Shown: positions 52,011-61,930, numbered from the stretch's first letter. The stretch: 64,000 nucleotides of DNA from Pseudomonas agarici (GCF_900109755.1 NZ_FOAR01000018.1:1-64000), one strand, 5' to 3'. Notes: a model not told the origin generated them from the letters alone. Made by a program: numbers and translations.

Positions 52011-55000
52011 GCCATCAACCTGGCTCCATTGCTTGCCCAGGCGCTTGTCCGAGATCGGCACCTTGGTCCCCAATTGCTGGGCGAACAAGGACACCCGGTA
52101 CTCTTCCAGCCACCAGCGGTACAGCGCCAGTTGCGGATCACGCTTGCCCTCCTGAGCATGCTTGGCCACACGGGTCTGGTACTGGCTCCACAATCCCCCC
52201 AGTTCGCTGCTCCAGACCCGGTCCTTCTGCACCTGGCTGGGCAACTTCTCCAGGCGCAATTCAATGGCTTTGAGATAACGCGGCAGTTCCTTGAGCCAGG
52301 CACCTGGGGTTTCCCGGACAAACCCCGGGTAGACCAGTTGGCTCAGTTGCTGTTTGATGTCGTTGAGCGCCACGGCCTGGGCCAGATCGATCTTGCCCTT
52401 GAAACGCTTCTGCAAGCCGTGCCAGAGCTTGAGAATCTCCAGGGTCAGGCGTGCCAGGCGCTCGGCATGCTCGGTCCAGCCGCCACGCTTGCGTTCGGCC
52501 AGGGAAGCCAGGCCGGCGCCATCACGGGGCAGCGGGTCTTCACCGTCAAGGACACAGCCGTCGAGGCTGGCCAGCAGGATGTCCTCCACCAACGCCTCGA
52601 TGCGTCCCAGTTCGCGATACAGCAGGCCCAGCTCGGTCAGGCCCGGCAGCTTGCCACGCAGGAACTTCGCCGATTCGGCCAGTTGCTGCATCAGCAGCCG
52701 CTGCAAGGCTCGGCGATGCTGGTACTCAGCCTGCGCTGGGGTAGAAAAACGCCCTTCCTTGACCGTGCCGCCCTCCTCCACCAGTGCCGGATAGACCGTC
52801 ATCGATAGCCCGGCGATCTTCTGCTGGGTAGTTTCGGCAACGGCAGCGAAGACCTTGGCCTCCACCGGCTGCTGGCTCGTCGCGGTTTGCGCTACAGCCA
52901 ACGCGGCCTGGCTGGCCTGGGCGAAGCGCGCCGTCAGTTGCGCCAGGTCGCGGCCTTCGCCGAGGAACTTGCCCTGGGCATCGACCACCTCCAGGTTCAT
53001 CCGCAGATGGCTTTCCACCTGCTGCGCCGCTTCGACCCAGGCTTCGTCGCTGACCCGTGCCCCGGTCATGCGCAACAGCTCGCGCCCCAGCGCCTGGGGC
53101 AGCGAGCCCTGGGCGAACTCGATACGTTGCAGCGCCGCCTTGACGAAGTCCGGCACCGGTACGAAGTTCTTGCGCAGCGCCTTGGGCAGGTTGCGCACCA
53201 GGGCAATGCACTTGGCCTCGATCACTCCCGGCACCAGCCACTCCAGGCGTTCGGCGGGCAGTACCGGCAATAGCGGCGCCGGCACGCGCAAGGTCACGCC
53301 GTCACGGGGATGGTTGGGTTCAAAGTGATAACTCAAGGCCAGGGCCAAGTCGCCCAGATGCAGGGTGTCCGGATAATGCGCGGCGGTGACTTCACTGGCT
53401 TCGCGAGCCAGCACGTCCTCCTCGTGCATGATCAGCAGTTGTGGATCTTTCTGGCTATGGACCCGATACCAACTGTCGAAGGTTGCGGTCTGATGGATCT
53501 GCGCCGGCAGACGCGCATCGTAGAAGGCAAACAGAGTTTCCTCATCGGCAAGAATGTCCCGACGCCGGGCCTTGGCCTCCAGTTCGTCGAGCTGTTCGAG
53601 CAGGCGGGTATTGGCACTCAGGCACCTGGCCTTCGACTGGATCTCGCCGCGTACCAGTGCCTCACGGACAAACAACTCGCGGGAAGCGACGGGATCGACG
53701 GGGCCGAAATGCACCGGACGGCGTCCGACCACGATCAGGCCGAACAAGGTGATCTGCTCGAAAGCCACCACCTGACCGCGCTTCTTCTCCCAATGGGGCT
53801 CGAAGTGATTCTTCTTGATCAGGTGCCCGGCCAGCGGTTCGATCCAGTCCGGCTCGATCTTGGCGACCATGCGCGCATAGAGCTTGCTGGTTTCCACCAG
53901 TTCGGCGGCCATCAACCATTGCGGGCGCTTGCGCCCCAGACCCGAAGACGGATGGACCCAGAACCGCCGCTGGCGCGCGCCGAGATAGTCGCCGTCCTCG
54001 GTCTTTTGGCCGATCTGGCTCAGCAACCCGGACAACACCGCCTTGTGCAGCTTGGGATAATCCGCTGGCTCCTTGTTGACGCTCAACTGCAAGTCGCGGC
54101 AGATCAGCCCCAACTGCCGATGTGAATCACGCCACTCGCGCATCCGCAGATAATTGAGGAAGTTCTTCCTGCACCAATTGCGCAAGGCACTGGCGCCGAG
54201 GGCCTGACGCTGTTCCTCGAAACCCCGCCAGACATTGATCAGGCCGGCGAAATCCGAATCCACGTCCTTCCACTGTGCATGGGCCTGATCAGCAGCCTGC
54301 TGGCGTTCGGGCGGCCGCTCGCGCGGGTCCTGCACCGACATGGCACTGGCGACGATCAACACTTCCTGCAGGCTGCCGAGTGTGGCCGCTTCCAGCAACA
54401 TGCGGCCCATGCGCGGGTCTACCGGCAGCCGCGCCAATTGCCGGCCTAATGGCGTCAACTGGTTCTCGCGGGTTACCGCCGACAATTCTTGCAGCAGGTT
54501 GAAACCGTCACTGATGGCCTTGCCATCCGGCGGCTCGATAAACGGAAACGCAGTGATCTCGCCCAGGCGCAGGTGGAGCATCTGCAAGATCACCGCCGCC
54601 AGGTTGGTACGCAGGATCTCCGGGTCGGTGAATGGCGGCCGGCCGTTGAAATCCTCTTCGCTGTACAAGCGCACGCAGATCCCCGGCTCGACCCGACCGC
54701 AACGGCCCTTGCGCTGATTGGCGCTGGCCTGGGAGACCGCCTCGATGGGCAGGCGCTGGACCTTGGCGCGGTAGCTGTAACGACTGATGCGGGCGGTGCC
54801 GCTGTCGATCACATAACGGATGCCCGGCACGGTCAGCGAGGTTTCCGCGACGTTGGTCGCCAGTACCACTCTACGTCCCGGATGGGACTGGAAGATCCGC
54901 TGTTGCTCGGCCGGTGACAGCCGCGCATATAAAGGAAGAATTTCGGTGTGCTTGAATTGGGCCTTGCGCAGTATGTCTGCGGCATCGCGAATTTCCCGCT

Positions 55001-55919
55001 CGCCGGGTAGAAACACCAGCACATCGCCGGGGCTCTTGCGCTCGCTGCGCTCGAAGGCGGCGATCTCGTCGAGGGTGGCGAGAATGGCCTGGTCGACTGT
55101 CAGGTCGTCCTCGACGCTGTTGCCTTCTTCATCCTGTTCGGAGGTCAGCGGGCGATACCAGGTTTGCACCGGGAAGGTCCGACCGGAGACTTCGACGATC
55201 GGCGCATCGTTGAAGTGCCGGGAAAAGCGCTCCAGGTCGATGGTCGCCGAGGTGATGATGACTTTCAGGTCCGGACGCCGTGGCAGCAGGGTCTTCAGAT
55301 AACCGAGCAGGAAATCGATGTTCAGGCTGCGCTCGTGGGCTTCGTCGACGATGATCGTGTCGTAGCGTTCGAGGTAACGATCATTCTGGGTTTCCGCCAA
55401 CAGGATGCCATCGGTCATCAGCTTGATCAGGGTGTTGGCGTCGCTCTGGTCCTCGAAGCGCACCTGATAACCCACCAACGCGCCCAGTGGGGTCGCCAAC
55501 TCCTCGGCCACCCGGCTCGCCACGCTACGGGCGGCGATCCGCCGTGGCTGGGTATGGCCAATCAGGCCATGCTGGCCGCGACCGATTTCCAGGCAGATTT
55601 TCGGCAACTGGGTGGTTTTGCCCGAGCCGGTTTCACCGGCGATGATCAGCACCTGGTGCTTGAGCAACGCCTGCTTGATCTCGTCGCGCTTGGCGGCGAT
55701 GGGCAAGCTGTCGTCATAACGAATCAGCGGCACGCTCTGGCGCCGCGCCGTGACTTGGGCGCAGGAGGCCTGAACCCTCTCGGCCCACTGCCCCAGCTTC
55801 GTCTCATCGGGCTTCTTGCGCAGCTCATGCAATTGCCGCCGCAACCGGTGGCGGTCGGCAATCATGGCGAGGTCAAGGTTTTTCAGCAGTTGCTCGATAG
55901 CAGGCGATTCGTCAGTCAT
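52008..55919 (-). CDS. hrpA: ATP-dependent RNA helicase HrpA
   Basis: A 1303-residue DEAH-box helicase. Walker A is GETGSGKTTQ (residues 95-104), the DEAH box is IIVDEAHERSLNIDFLLGYL, SAT appears as IITSATIDL, and motif VI as QRKGRCGRVEPG. A HA2/OB-fold region and the long DUF3418 C-terminus follow, as in E. coli HrpA (about 1300 residues). It rescues stalled ribosomes on mRNA in enterics. ATG 55919 lacks a strong ribosome site; 17 extra codons upstream are open but not family-like. The AT-rich ATPase/DUF4276 cassette lies directly upstream. Confidence 0.92.
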   Translation of the reverse strand: MTDESPAIEQLLKNLDLAMIADRHRLRRQLHELRKKPDETKLGQWAERVQASCAQVTARRQSVPLIRYDDSLPIAAKRDEIKQALLKHQVLIIAGETGSGKTTQLPKICLEIGRGQHGLIGHTQPRRIAARSVASRVAEELATPLGALVGYQVRFEDQSDANTLIKLMTDGILLAETQNDRYLERYDTIIVDEAHERSLNIDFLLGYLKTLLPRRPDLKVIITSATIDLERFSRHFNDAPIVEVSGRTFPVQTWYRPLTSEQDEEGNSVEDDLTVDQAILATLDEIAAFERSERKSPGDVLVFLPGEREIRDAADILRKAQFKHTEILPLYARLSPAEQQRIFQSHPGRRVVLATNVAETSLTVPGIRYVIDSGTARISRYSYRAKVQRLPIEAVSQASANQRKGRCGRVEPGICVRLYSEEDFNGRPPFTDPEILRTNLAAVILQMLHLRLGEITAFPFIEPPDGKAISDGFNLLQELSAVTRENQLTPLGRQLARLPVDPRMGRMLLEAATLGSLQEVLIVASAMSVQDPRERPPERQQAADQAHAQWKDVDSDFAGLINVWRGFEEQRQALGASALRNWCRKNFLNYLRMREWRDSHRQLGLICRDLQLSVNKEPADYPKLHKAVLSGLLSQIGQKTEDGDYLGARQRRFWVHPSSGLGRKRPQWLMAAELVETSKLYARMVAKIEPDWIEPLAGHLIKKNHFEPHWEKKRGQVVAFEQITLFGLIVVGRRPVHFGPVDPVASRELFVREALVRGEIQSKARCLSANTRLLEQLDELEAKARRRDILADEETLFAFYDARLPAQIHQTATFDSWYRVHSQKDPQLLIMHEEDVLAREASEVTAAHYPDTLHLGDLALALSYHFEPNHPRDGVTLRVPAPLLPVLPAERLEWLVPGVIEAKCIALVRNLPKALRKNFVPVPDFVKAALQRIEFAQGSLPQALGRELLRMTGARVSDEAWVEAAQQVESHLRMNLEVVDAQGKFLGEGRDLAQLTARFAQASQAALAVAQTATSQQPVEAKVFAAVAETTQQKIAGLSMTVYPALVEEGGTVKEGRFSTPAQAEYQHRRALQRLLMQQLAESAKFLRGKLPGLTELGLLYRELGRIEALVEDILLASLDGCVLDGEDPLPRDGAGLASLAERKRGGWTEHAERLARLTLEILKLWHGLQKRFKGKIDLAQAVALNDIKQQLSQLVYPGFVRETPGAWLKELPRYLKAIELRLEKLPSQVQKDRVWSSELGGLWSQYQTRVAKHAQEGKRDPQLALYRWWLEEYRVSLFAQQLGTKVPISDKRLGKQWSQVDG

Positions 55920-56018
55920 TAGGTACGCAGAGGGCTTTTTAGCAGTGCAAGTGAACTTACATTGTCGCATGCAACTGACTGATAAGACTAATGCATCACC
56001 AGTTCCTCTGTGTAAAAC

Positions 56019-56597
56019 TCACAGCGAAAGCAGCTCCTGTTCTAGCCGCTTGATACCCTCAACCAGGTTACGAAAGCTATCAGAACGCTCCCCCTTTACG
56101 TTTAGGTAGCGACCTATTTCTCGTGAGCCGCTAATTTTTTCATACCGATGTCCGGTGACAGCCTTCAGTTCATGGCTGGGGGAGACAAGGTAATCTGGAC
56201 TCCGAAATTTTGCTCCTCGTTGTTTAGCACTCAACCCTTTTATATCAAGCGCATTTTCAACAGCCAATAGGTCAGCCAAATAAAAAGCCTCTAATTCACG
56301 ACATGCAATACGCACCAAACTATGCTTTCCTCTCCCTGAGGCATTGCATTTTTCGACCAATTTCGACTTAATAGCTTTGCAATCAGGAACACTATCCTGG
56401 TCGCGCATGACTATGAATCTAGCTTCAGGGTTCAAGTAAGCCTGCATACGCATTGTCATTCTTTTTTCAAGATCTTGCTTCCCTTCAAAAGCAATAAGCT
56501 TAAACTCTATTCGCTCATCAAGCACTCGCGGTAAAAAACTCTCAAGCATTACCTTCGCAGACCTTTCCTCCAGCAGAAAAACCAATTCCCTCCTCAT
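56019..56597 (-). CDS. DUF4276 (Toprim-like) protein, effector half of a two-gene cassette
   Basis: A 192-residue protein of the DUF4276 family, a Toprim-fold relative. Candidate active-site acids: LLEERSAKVML (Glu10, Glu11) for the Toprim Glu, and IVMRDQDSVPD (Asp66, Asp68) for the DxD motif; ELEAFYLADL at 101-110 is the conserved downstream block. Toprim proteins cleave or nick nucleic acid, or tRNA in AriB of PARIS. Its ATG overlaps the ATPase stop (ATGA), so the pair is translated together. It is AT-richer than hrpA and aceK. A nuclease role is inferred, not shown. A short hairpin sits at its stop codon. Confidence 0.78.
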   Translation of the reverse strand: MRRELVFLLEERSAKVMLESFLPRVLDERIEFKLIAFEGKQDLEKRMTMRMQAYLNPEARFIVMRDQDSVPDCKAIKSKLVEKCNASGRGKHSLVRIACRELEAFYLADLLAVENALDIKGLSAKQRGAKFRSPDYLVSPSHELKAVTGHRYEKISGSREIGRYLNVKGERSDSFRNLVEGIKRLEQELLSL

Positions 56598-57781
56598 TGC
56601 GGATCAGCCCCTTCGAAAAATCCTTGCTTCCACAAATATCCCAGCTGATCACCTTGAGCCATATAAGCACAAATTTGAGGATCGTCCTTAGCGCGCCGAA
56701 TCTCTGCTCCTCCATCACGTTTAACTAACCAACAAACCTCATCCAATTGTGCCGCATTCAAAAAATCGGGAGAATGTGTAGACACTAAAACCTGCCCCCC
56801 GCGCAGAGCATAACCTCGAAACTCCTCGGCCAGCTCCTCCATAAGAGTGGGGTACAGCTGATTTTCCGGTTCCTCAACACATAGGAGAGGATGCGGAGCG
56901 GGGTCATGTAGAAGAACCATATATGCAAACATCTTTATGGTTCCATCCGAAACATATCTGTCCAAAAATGGCGTTTTAAATGAGCCATCCTGAAAACGCA
57001 AGGTCAGATAGCCATCATCCATAAGCCTCGGCTCAATCCCCCTCACACCGGGAACCCGTCTCGCCATCGTTTCAAGGATTTTCTTAAACTGTTCTGGATG
57101 CTGCTCATACATATAACGAGCGACTAGAGGCAAATTACCTCCCGACTCTGAAAGATGTTCAGAATCACCTGAAGGCTCTTTTCTACCTCGCGCAGAACTT
57201 ATATGAAAATCTGATACATGCCACTGTTCGATTAACTGACGGAACGCATTCGCTGCTTTAAATCTCTCAAACTGCCCCAACCCTTTAATCGCCAGGGTAT
57301 CAGGCGCCACAGACTGATATTCTCGATCCAATTCATCGTCCGATCGCTTAAACTCCTCTTCATTAGTAATAGCAAAACCCTGGCCATTCTCAAAATCTAA
57401 AAACCTATAGGGACTTCCATAACGCCCACGCTTATAGCGCAATATTTCTCGTTTAACATAAGGGACGTTATTTCGCTCACCAATCTCCAGAGAATATGTA
57501 ACAAGACGATTAACACCTGCAATAGGCATTCGATACTGAACTTCAATTAAGATGGTATCACCATCACTTTCCCTGCTGAGCACTTCGCGAAAACGACCAC
57601 GACTATCTAAAGCTTGGCGTACATTGCCTTTCAGGCAGTCATGCAAAAAACCAAAAACATCAAAGAGCGAAGTCTTACCAGCACCATTCGCTCCAACAAC
57701 GATCAAAAACGGAGGAATATCTTGCAAATGGACATCTCGGAAAACCTTAAAATTTTTAAGACGAATCGATTCAATTTTCAT
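56594..57781 (-). CDS. AAA ATPase (AAA_15/AAA_21 type), sensor half of the cassette
   Basis: A 395-residue ABC-like ATPase of the OLD/RecF-related group. Walker A is GANGAGKT (residues 30-37), an ABC-type signature VSDGTIKM is near 277-284, Walker B is LLCVEEPEN (299-307), and the His switch is STHSPDFL (334-341). It begins KIESIRLKNFKVF, typical of this group. Paired with a Toprim-like partner it resembles PARIS AriA, RloA or AbiLi, which sense phage products. ATG 57781 is chosen; the longer frame needs a TTG. An extended -10 (GATAAT preceded by TG) is at 57809-57814 on the - strand. Composition is far more AT-rich than its neighbours. Confidence 0.85.
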   Translation of the reverse strand: MKIESIRLKNFKVFRDVHLQDIPPFLIVVGANGAGKTSLFDVFGFLHDCLKGNVRQALDSRGRFREVLSRESDGDTILIEVQYRMPIAGVNRLVTYSLEIGERNNVPYVKREILRYKRGRYGSPYRFLDFENGQGFAITNEEEFKRSDDELDREYQSVAPDTLAIKGLGQFERFKAANAFRQLIEQWHVSDFHISSARGRKEPSGDSEHLSESGGNLPLVARYMYEQHPEQFKKILETMARRVPGVRGIEPRLMDDGYLTLRFQDGSFKTPFLDRYVSDGTIKMFAYMVLLHDPAPHPLLCVEEPENQLYPTLMEELAEEFRGYALRGGQVLVSTHSPDFLNAAQLDEVCWLVKRDGGAEIRRAKDDPQICAYMAQGDQLGYLWKQGFFEGADPQ

Positions 57782-57951
57782 ATCTATCTCAACTTTCAAG
57801 TATTTCTAATTATCACAGATATCTCAAAAATCTTCTATAAATCTTAGCCTTTGCTTCATCGAGGTTACCCACCCGTTTATGATGCCCAAAAACACTTAAA
57901 AAGTGGCAAAAAACAAATCAGCCCATGCTACTCGATCCAGTAAACACCCTA
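57782..57951. other. AT-rich spacer upstream of the ATPase gene
   Basis: 170 bp of about one-third GC by eye, between the ATPase start and the aceK stop. It holds the likely promoter of the ATPase/DUF4276 operon and probably the right junction of the inserted segment. No flanking direct repeat or integrase site was found. Confidence 0.5.
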
Positions 57952-59673
57952 TTATCCGTTTTCCAGCCCCTTGCGCCGATACGGGAACACATCGATGACC
58001 TTGCCGGCGCGAATCGCCTCCTGTAGCCCCTTCCAGTAATCAGCGTTGTACAACTCGCCGTGCAACTGCTCGAACAAGCGGCGCTGCGCCAGGTCGGCAA
58101 ACAGGAATGGCGGGAACTCCTCGGGAAACACGTCCAGCGGCCCGATGGAGTACCAGGGCTCGCAGGCCATCTCGTCCTCCGGGGTGCGCGGCGCGGGGAT
58201 ATGACGAAAGTTGACTTCGGTCAGCAGGCAAATCTCGTCGTAGTCGTAGAACACCACCCGACCGTGACGGGTCACGCCGAAGTTCTTCAGCAGCATGTCG
58301 CCGGGGAAGATATTCGCCGCCGCCAGTTGCTTGATCGCCAGGCCATAGTCCTCCAGCGCCTCGCGGACCTGGGCTGCATTGGCGTTATCCAGGTAGAGAT
58401 TCAGCGGTGTCATGCGTCGTTCGGTCCAGCAGTGACGGATCAGCACCGTCTCTCCTTCGACCCGCACGGTGGATGGCGCCACTTCCAGCAACTCCTCCAG
58501 GCAGGCAGGATCGAACTTGCCCAGGGGAAAACGGAAGTCGGCGAACTCCTGGGTATCGGCCATGCGTCCCACCCGATCGACGCTTTTCACCAGGCGATAC
58601 TTCTCGATCACCGTCGCTCGATCGACGTTCTTCGATGGCGAGAAACGATCCTTGATGATCTTGAACACCGTGTTGAACCCCGGCAGGGTAAACACGCTCA
58701 TGACCATCCCGCGCACGCCCGGCGCCATGATGAATCGGTCGTCGGTATCGGCCAGGTGATTGATCAGCGCCCGGTAGAACTCGGACTTACCGTGCTTGTA
58801 GAAACCGATGGAGGTGTACAGCTCGGCGATATGCTTACCCGGCAGGATGCGCCGCAGAAAACCGATGAACTGCGCCGGCACCGGCACATCAACCATGAAG
58901 TAGGAGCGCGTGAAGGAAAAGATGATGGAGACATCGGCTTCATCGGTGATCAGCGCATCGATCTGGATCCCGCGACCTTCACGGTGCAACAACGCAATCA
59001 CCAGTGGCCATTGCTCCTCATGGGTAGAGATCTGCCCCACCAGATAGGCTCCTTTGTTGCGGTAGAGCACCGAGGAGAACAGTTCGACACTCAGTTCGGG
59101 GTCCTTACAGACCCAATCCGGCAGGCTTTTGCGCAACTGCACCGCCAACCGCCGCAGATCGCCGGGCAGGTCGGCGTAGGCCTCGCTGAACTTGTAATCG
59201 GTAAAGATCTGCTCGAGCATACCCAAGAGCTCGCCGAAGGGGCGATAAGTCCGGGTCTGCGCCGCCCATGCCCGCCGCAAGGATGGCCGGGTGGTATGGA
59301 TGAACATGCAGCCGTCGCTGATCAGCTCATGACTGAACAACCCACAGAAGATCGAGTTGTACCAGGTCTCCCCCAGTTCATCGTCCAAACGCAGGTCAAT
59401 CAGGCTGATATAGGCACTTTTCACCAGGGGCCAGAGGGTGATATCGAGTAAGGCATTGGCCTCGAATCCGCCCCGCAGCCGCGCGCTAACCTCTCTGACC
59501 TGCTCTTCGTAGAGGTTGATTCGTGCCACCGATGCCGCCTGGGCCTCCTGCCAGCGTGCACCTTCGAAACGGGCACGGGCGCCGTCGGTGATCTGGCGAA
59601 AGTGCTCGCGGTAATTATCGAAACCATCAAGGATCAGACGGGCGATATCGGTGGCCAGCCGTTGCCGTGACAT
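57952..59673 (-). CDS. aceK: isocitrate dehydrogenase kinase/phosphatase AceK
   Basis: A 573-residue bifunctional enzyme that phosphorylates and dephosphorylates isocitrate dehydrogenase, sending carbon into the glyoxylate bypass during growth on acetate or fatty acids. The chain shows the regulatory N-terminal half and a C-terminal kinase-like half, with HGRVVFYDYDEICLLTEVNFR (kinase DYDE metal region), AGVRGMVMSVF (with VMSVFTL) and FPEEFPPFLF near the end. It matches the usual length of about 570 to 580. ATG 59673 is supported by AGGGG upstream; the longer frame needs a TTG. Confidence 0.93.
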   Translation of the reverse strand: MSRQRLATDIARLILDGFDNYREHFRQITDGARARFEGARWQEAQAASVARINLYEEQVREVSARLRGGFEANALLDITLWPLVKSAYISLIDLRLDDELGETWYNSIFCGLFSHELISDGCMFIHTTRPSLRRAWAAQTRTYRPFGELLGMLEQIFTDYKFSEAYADLPGDLRRLAVQLRKSLPDWVCKDPELSVELFSSVLYRNKGAYLVGQISTHEEQWPLVIALLHREGRGIQIDALITDEADVSIIFSFTRSYFMVDVPVPAQFIGFLRRILPGKHIAELYTSIGFYKHGKSEFYRALINHLADTDDRFIMAPGVRGMVMSVFTLPGFNTVFKIIKDRFSPSKNVDRATVIEKYRLVKSVDRVGRMADTQEFADFRFPLGKFDPACLEELLEVAPSTVRVEGETVLIRHCWTERRMTPLNLYLDNANAAQVREALEDYGLAIKQLAAANIFPGDMLLKNFGVTRHGRVVFYDYDEICLLTEVNFRHIPAPRTPEDEMACEPWYSIGPLDVFPEEFPPFLFADLAQRRLFEQLHGELYNADYWKGLQEAIRAGKVIDVFPYRRKGLENG

Positions 59674-59817
59674 GGTCAAACCCCTGCGTGACTTTTCGGA
59701 GATTATTCTGATCGCGGATCACTTGAGCTTAGAGGTCAATGGTCGCGTGACGCAACCATTGCCTTGCCACCCACATCCGGGGACACTGGCCCGCCTTACC
59801 CCGTCAAGGACGCCCCT

Positions 59818-60729
59818 GTGAGACCCGTCGATATTGTGCGCATGTTTAGTCTGGCCGCCGTCTGGGGTGCCAGTTTCCTGTTCATGCGCATCATTGCCCC
59901 GGAGCTGGGAGCCTTTCCCACCGCCTTCTTTCGCGTCTCCATCGCCGCCGTGGGGCTGCTGGTGATCCTGTCGTTGATGCGCGTCCGTTGGGACTTCAAG
60001 GGTAAGTTCAAAGTCTGCTTGATGCTCGGTGTGATCAACTCCGGATTGCCGGCGACACTGTATTCGGTCGCCGCCCAGGTGCTACCGGCCGGCTATTCGT
60101 CGATCTTCAACGCCACCACGCCACTGATGGGCGTGCTGATCGGCGGCCTGTTCTTCCATGAAAGACTCGGCTTGAGCAAGCTGCTGGGCATCTTCCTCGG
60201 TCTGTTCGGGGTCGCGGTGTTGACCCGTGCCGGGCCGGTGAGCTTCAATCTGGAATTACTATTGGGCGCCGCGGCGTGCCTGCTGGCAACCACCAGTTAT
60301 GGCTTCGCCGGTTTCCTCACCCGCCGCTGGCTCGACCAGCAAGGGGGCTTGGATCCACGGCTGTCGGCCATGGGCAGCATGTTCGGCGCAACCCTGGTGA
60401 TCCTGCCATTCTTCGCCTACAGCGCCATCGTCCATCCGCCAGCCAACTGGGGTGGAATCAGCGTCTGGAGCTCGCTGCTGAGTCTGGGTCTGGTGTGTAC
60501 GGCATTGGCCTACATCATGTATTTCAAGCTGATCAGCAGTATCGGCCCGATCAAGTCGATGACGGTGACCTTTATGATCCCGGCGTTCGGCGTATTGTGG
60601 GGCGCGCTGTTTCTCGGTGAGCCGCTGTCGATGGCCCATTTGTATGGCGGGGTGTTGATTGCGGTGGCGTTGTGGCAGGTGCTGAAACCGGCCGCGATGG
60701 TGAAAGCGGTCGGCGTGGCCGACCGATAA
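59818..60729 (+). CDS. DMT family (EamA) transporter
   Basis: A 303-residue ten-span EamA transporter: MFSLAAVWGASFLFMRIIAPELG opens the first repeat, AACLLATTSYGFAGFLTRRWL the second, and the terminal ALFLGEPLSMAHLYGGVLIAV carries the expected GEPxS motif. GTG 59818 with AAGGA seven bases upstream is chosen over the longer frame from 59764. It diverges from aceK and is convergent with the LpxO-like gene; the substrate is unknown. Confidence 0.85.
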   Translation: MRPVDIVRMFSLAAVWGASFLFMRIIAPELGAFPTAFFRVSIAAVGLLVILSLMRVRWDFKGKFKVCLMLGVINSGLPATLYSVAAQVLPAGYSSIFNATTPLMGVLIGGLFFHERLGLSKLLGIFLGLFGVAVLTRAGPVSFNLELLLGAAACLLATTSYGFAGFLTRRWLDQQGGLDPRLSAMGSMFGATLVILPFFAYSAIVHPPANWGGISVWSSLLSLGLVCTALAYIMYFKLISSIGPIKSMTVTFMIPAFGVLWGALFLGEPLSMAHLYGGVLIAVALWQVLKPAAMVKAVGVADR

Positions 60730-60783
60730 GGCGAATGCAGCGAGCGTTGACCCTAACCAGCGCTCGACACAGATCGCAACAAC

Positions 60784-61722
60784 TCAGCCGAACAACCAGT
60801 AGCCGAGCAGCGTCAGCACCATCACCGCCAGCACCGGGCGCATAATGCGGTAGGCCTTGGGGTGCTTACGTTTCCACTGCTTGACCACGCCACTGAAACG
60901 GTCACTGAAGTTTTTGCTCCAGGCGTAGGCCTGGTTGATACCGCCCACACGTTCGTCATCGAGATTCTGCGGCGCGGTGGCACGCCCCAGCAAACCACTG
61001 ACCCAGCGGTTGATCAGGGTCATCGGGCGATTGCTCAATGGCCGCTCGATATCGCAGAACAAGATGACCCGGGTCTGCTCGGTTTCGTTCTTGACCCAGT
61101 GCACGTAGGTCTCGTCGAACATCACGTCCTGGCCGTCGCGCCAGGCGTAGACCTGGCCGTCGACAAAAATCCGGCAATCGTCGGAATTGGGTGTCGACAA
61201 CCCCAGGTGATAACGCAACGAACCGGCGAACGGGTCGCGGTGTGGATTTAGATGGCTGCCACCGGGCAACAGGGCGAACATCGCGCCCTTGATGTTGGGA
61301 ATGCTGCTGACCAGGGCGACGGTTTTCGGGCAGAGCAGCTCGGCCGACGGCAGCGGCTTGTCGTACCACTTGAGGTAGAAGCGCTTCCACCCCTTCTTGA
61401 AGAACGAACCGAAACCGGCATCGTTGTTCTTCTCGGCGGCACGGATATAGCCCTCGTCGAACAAGTGCATGGCCTCTTCGCGAATCACCTGCCAGTTGTC
61501 CTTGAGTACATCCAGCTCGGGAAACTTGCTGCGGTCCAGGTACGGCTTGGACGGTACAGCGGAAAACAGGTACATCAAGGCGTTGTACGGGGCAAACAGC
61601 GCGGAATGGTTGACGAACTGGCGCAGCACCGGCAAACGCGCCTTGCCGCGCAAATGCACGTAAAGCGTACTGCCGAGGAACAGCAGCAACACTGTGGCCT
61701 TGGCGGCAAAGGAAAAGGTCAT
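60784..61722 (-). CDS. lpxO: LpxO-like lipid A Asp/Asn beta-hydroxylase
   Basis: A 312-residue membrane-anchored hydroxylase with spans at about residues 5-22 and 292-310. The Fe(II)/2-oxoglutarate site shows HLNPHRDPFAGSLRYHLGL (His161, Arg162, Asp163) and a late His208 in ETYVHWVKNET. The family hydroxylates the 2-position of a secondary lauroyl chain of lipid A; P. aeruginosa has two LpxO enzymes. Lipid A as substrate is by family analogy. It is transcribed leftward and convergent with the DMT gene. Confidence 0.82.
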   Translation of the reverse strand: MTFSFAAKATVLLLFLGSTLYVHLRGKARLPVLRQFVNHSALFAPYNALMYLFSAVPSKPYLDRSKFPELDVLKDNWQVIREEAMHLFDEGYIRAAEKNNDAGFGSFFKKGWKRFYLKWYDKPLPSAELLCPKTVALVSSIPNIKGAMFALLPGGSHLNPHRDPFAGSLRYHLGLSTPNSDDCRIFVDGQVYAWRDGQDVMFDETYVHWVKNETEQTRVILFCDIERPLSNRPMTLINRWVSGLLGRATAPQNLDDERVGGINQAYAWSKNFSDRFSGVVKQWKRKHPKAYRIMRPVLAVMVLTLLGYWLFG

Positions 61723-61930
61723 TCAACACTCCTTGAAAATGGGCAACCTCGGGACAGGGCAATATTCGCCCGACGTGGCAGCCGGCCATGATAAACATTC
61801 CCTGCCTCGGGAAAAACCCATCGGCCCACACATTCAGCAGCGGCGGTGGCGCTACACAGCATGTATGTAGCACGTCCCCGCTGAACCGGGACTGATACAG
61901 ATCAGTTGCGCGGGCGCCGCCCGTGCCGAT

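Noticed and set aside
58060..59451. Long + strand open frame opposite aceK
   Set aside because: Antisense of aceK with no recognisable domain or ribosome binding site.
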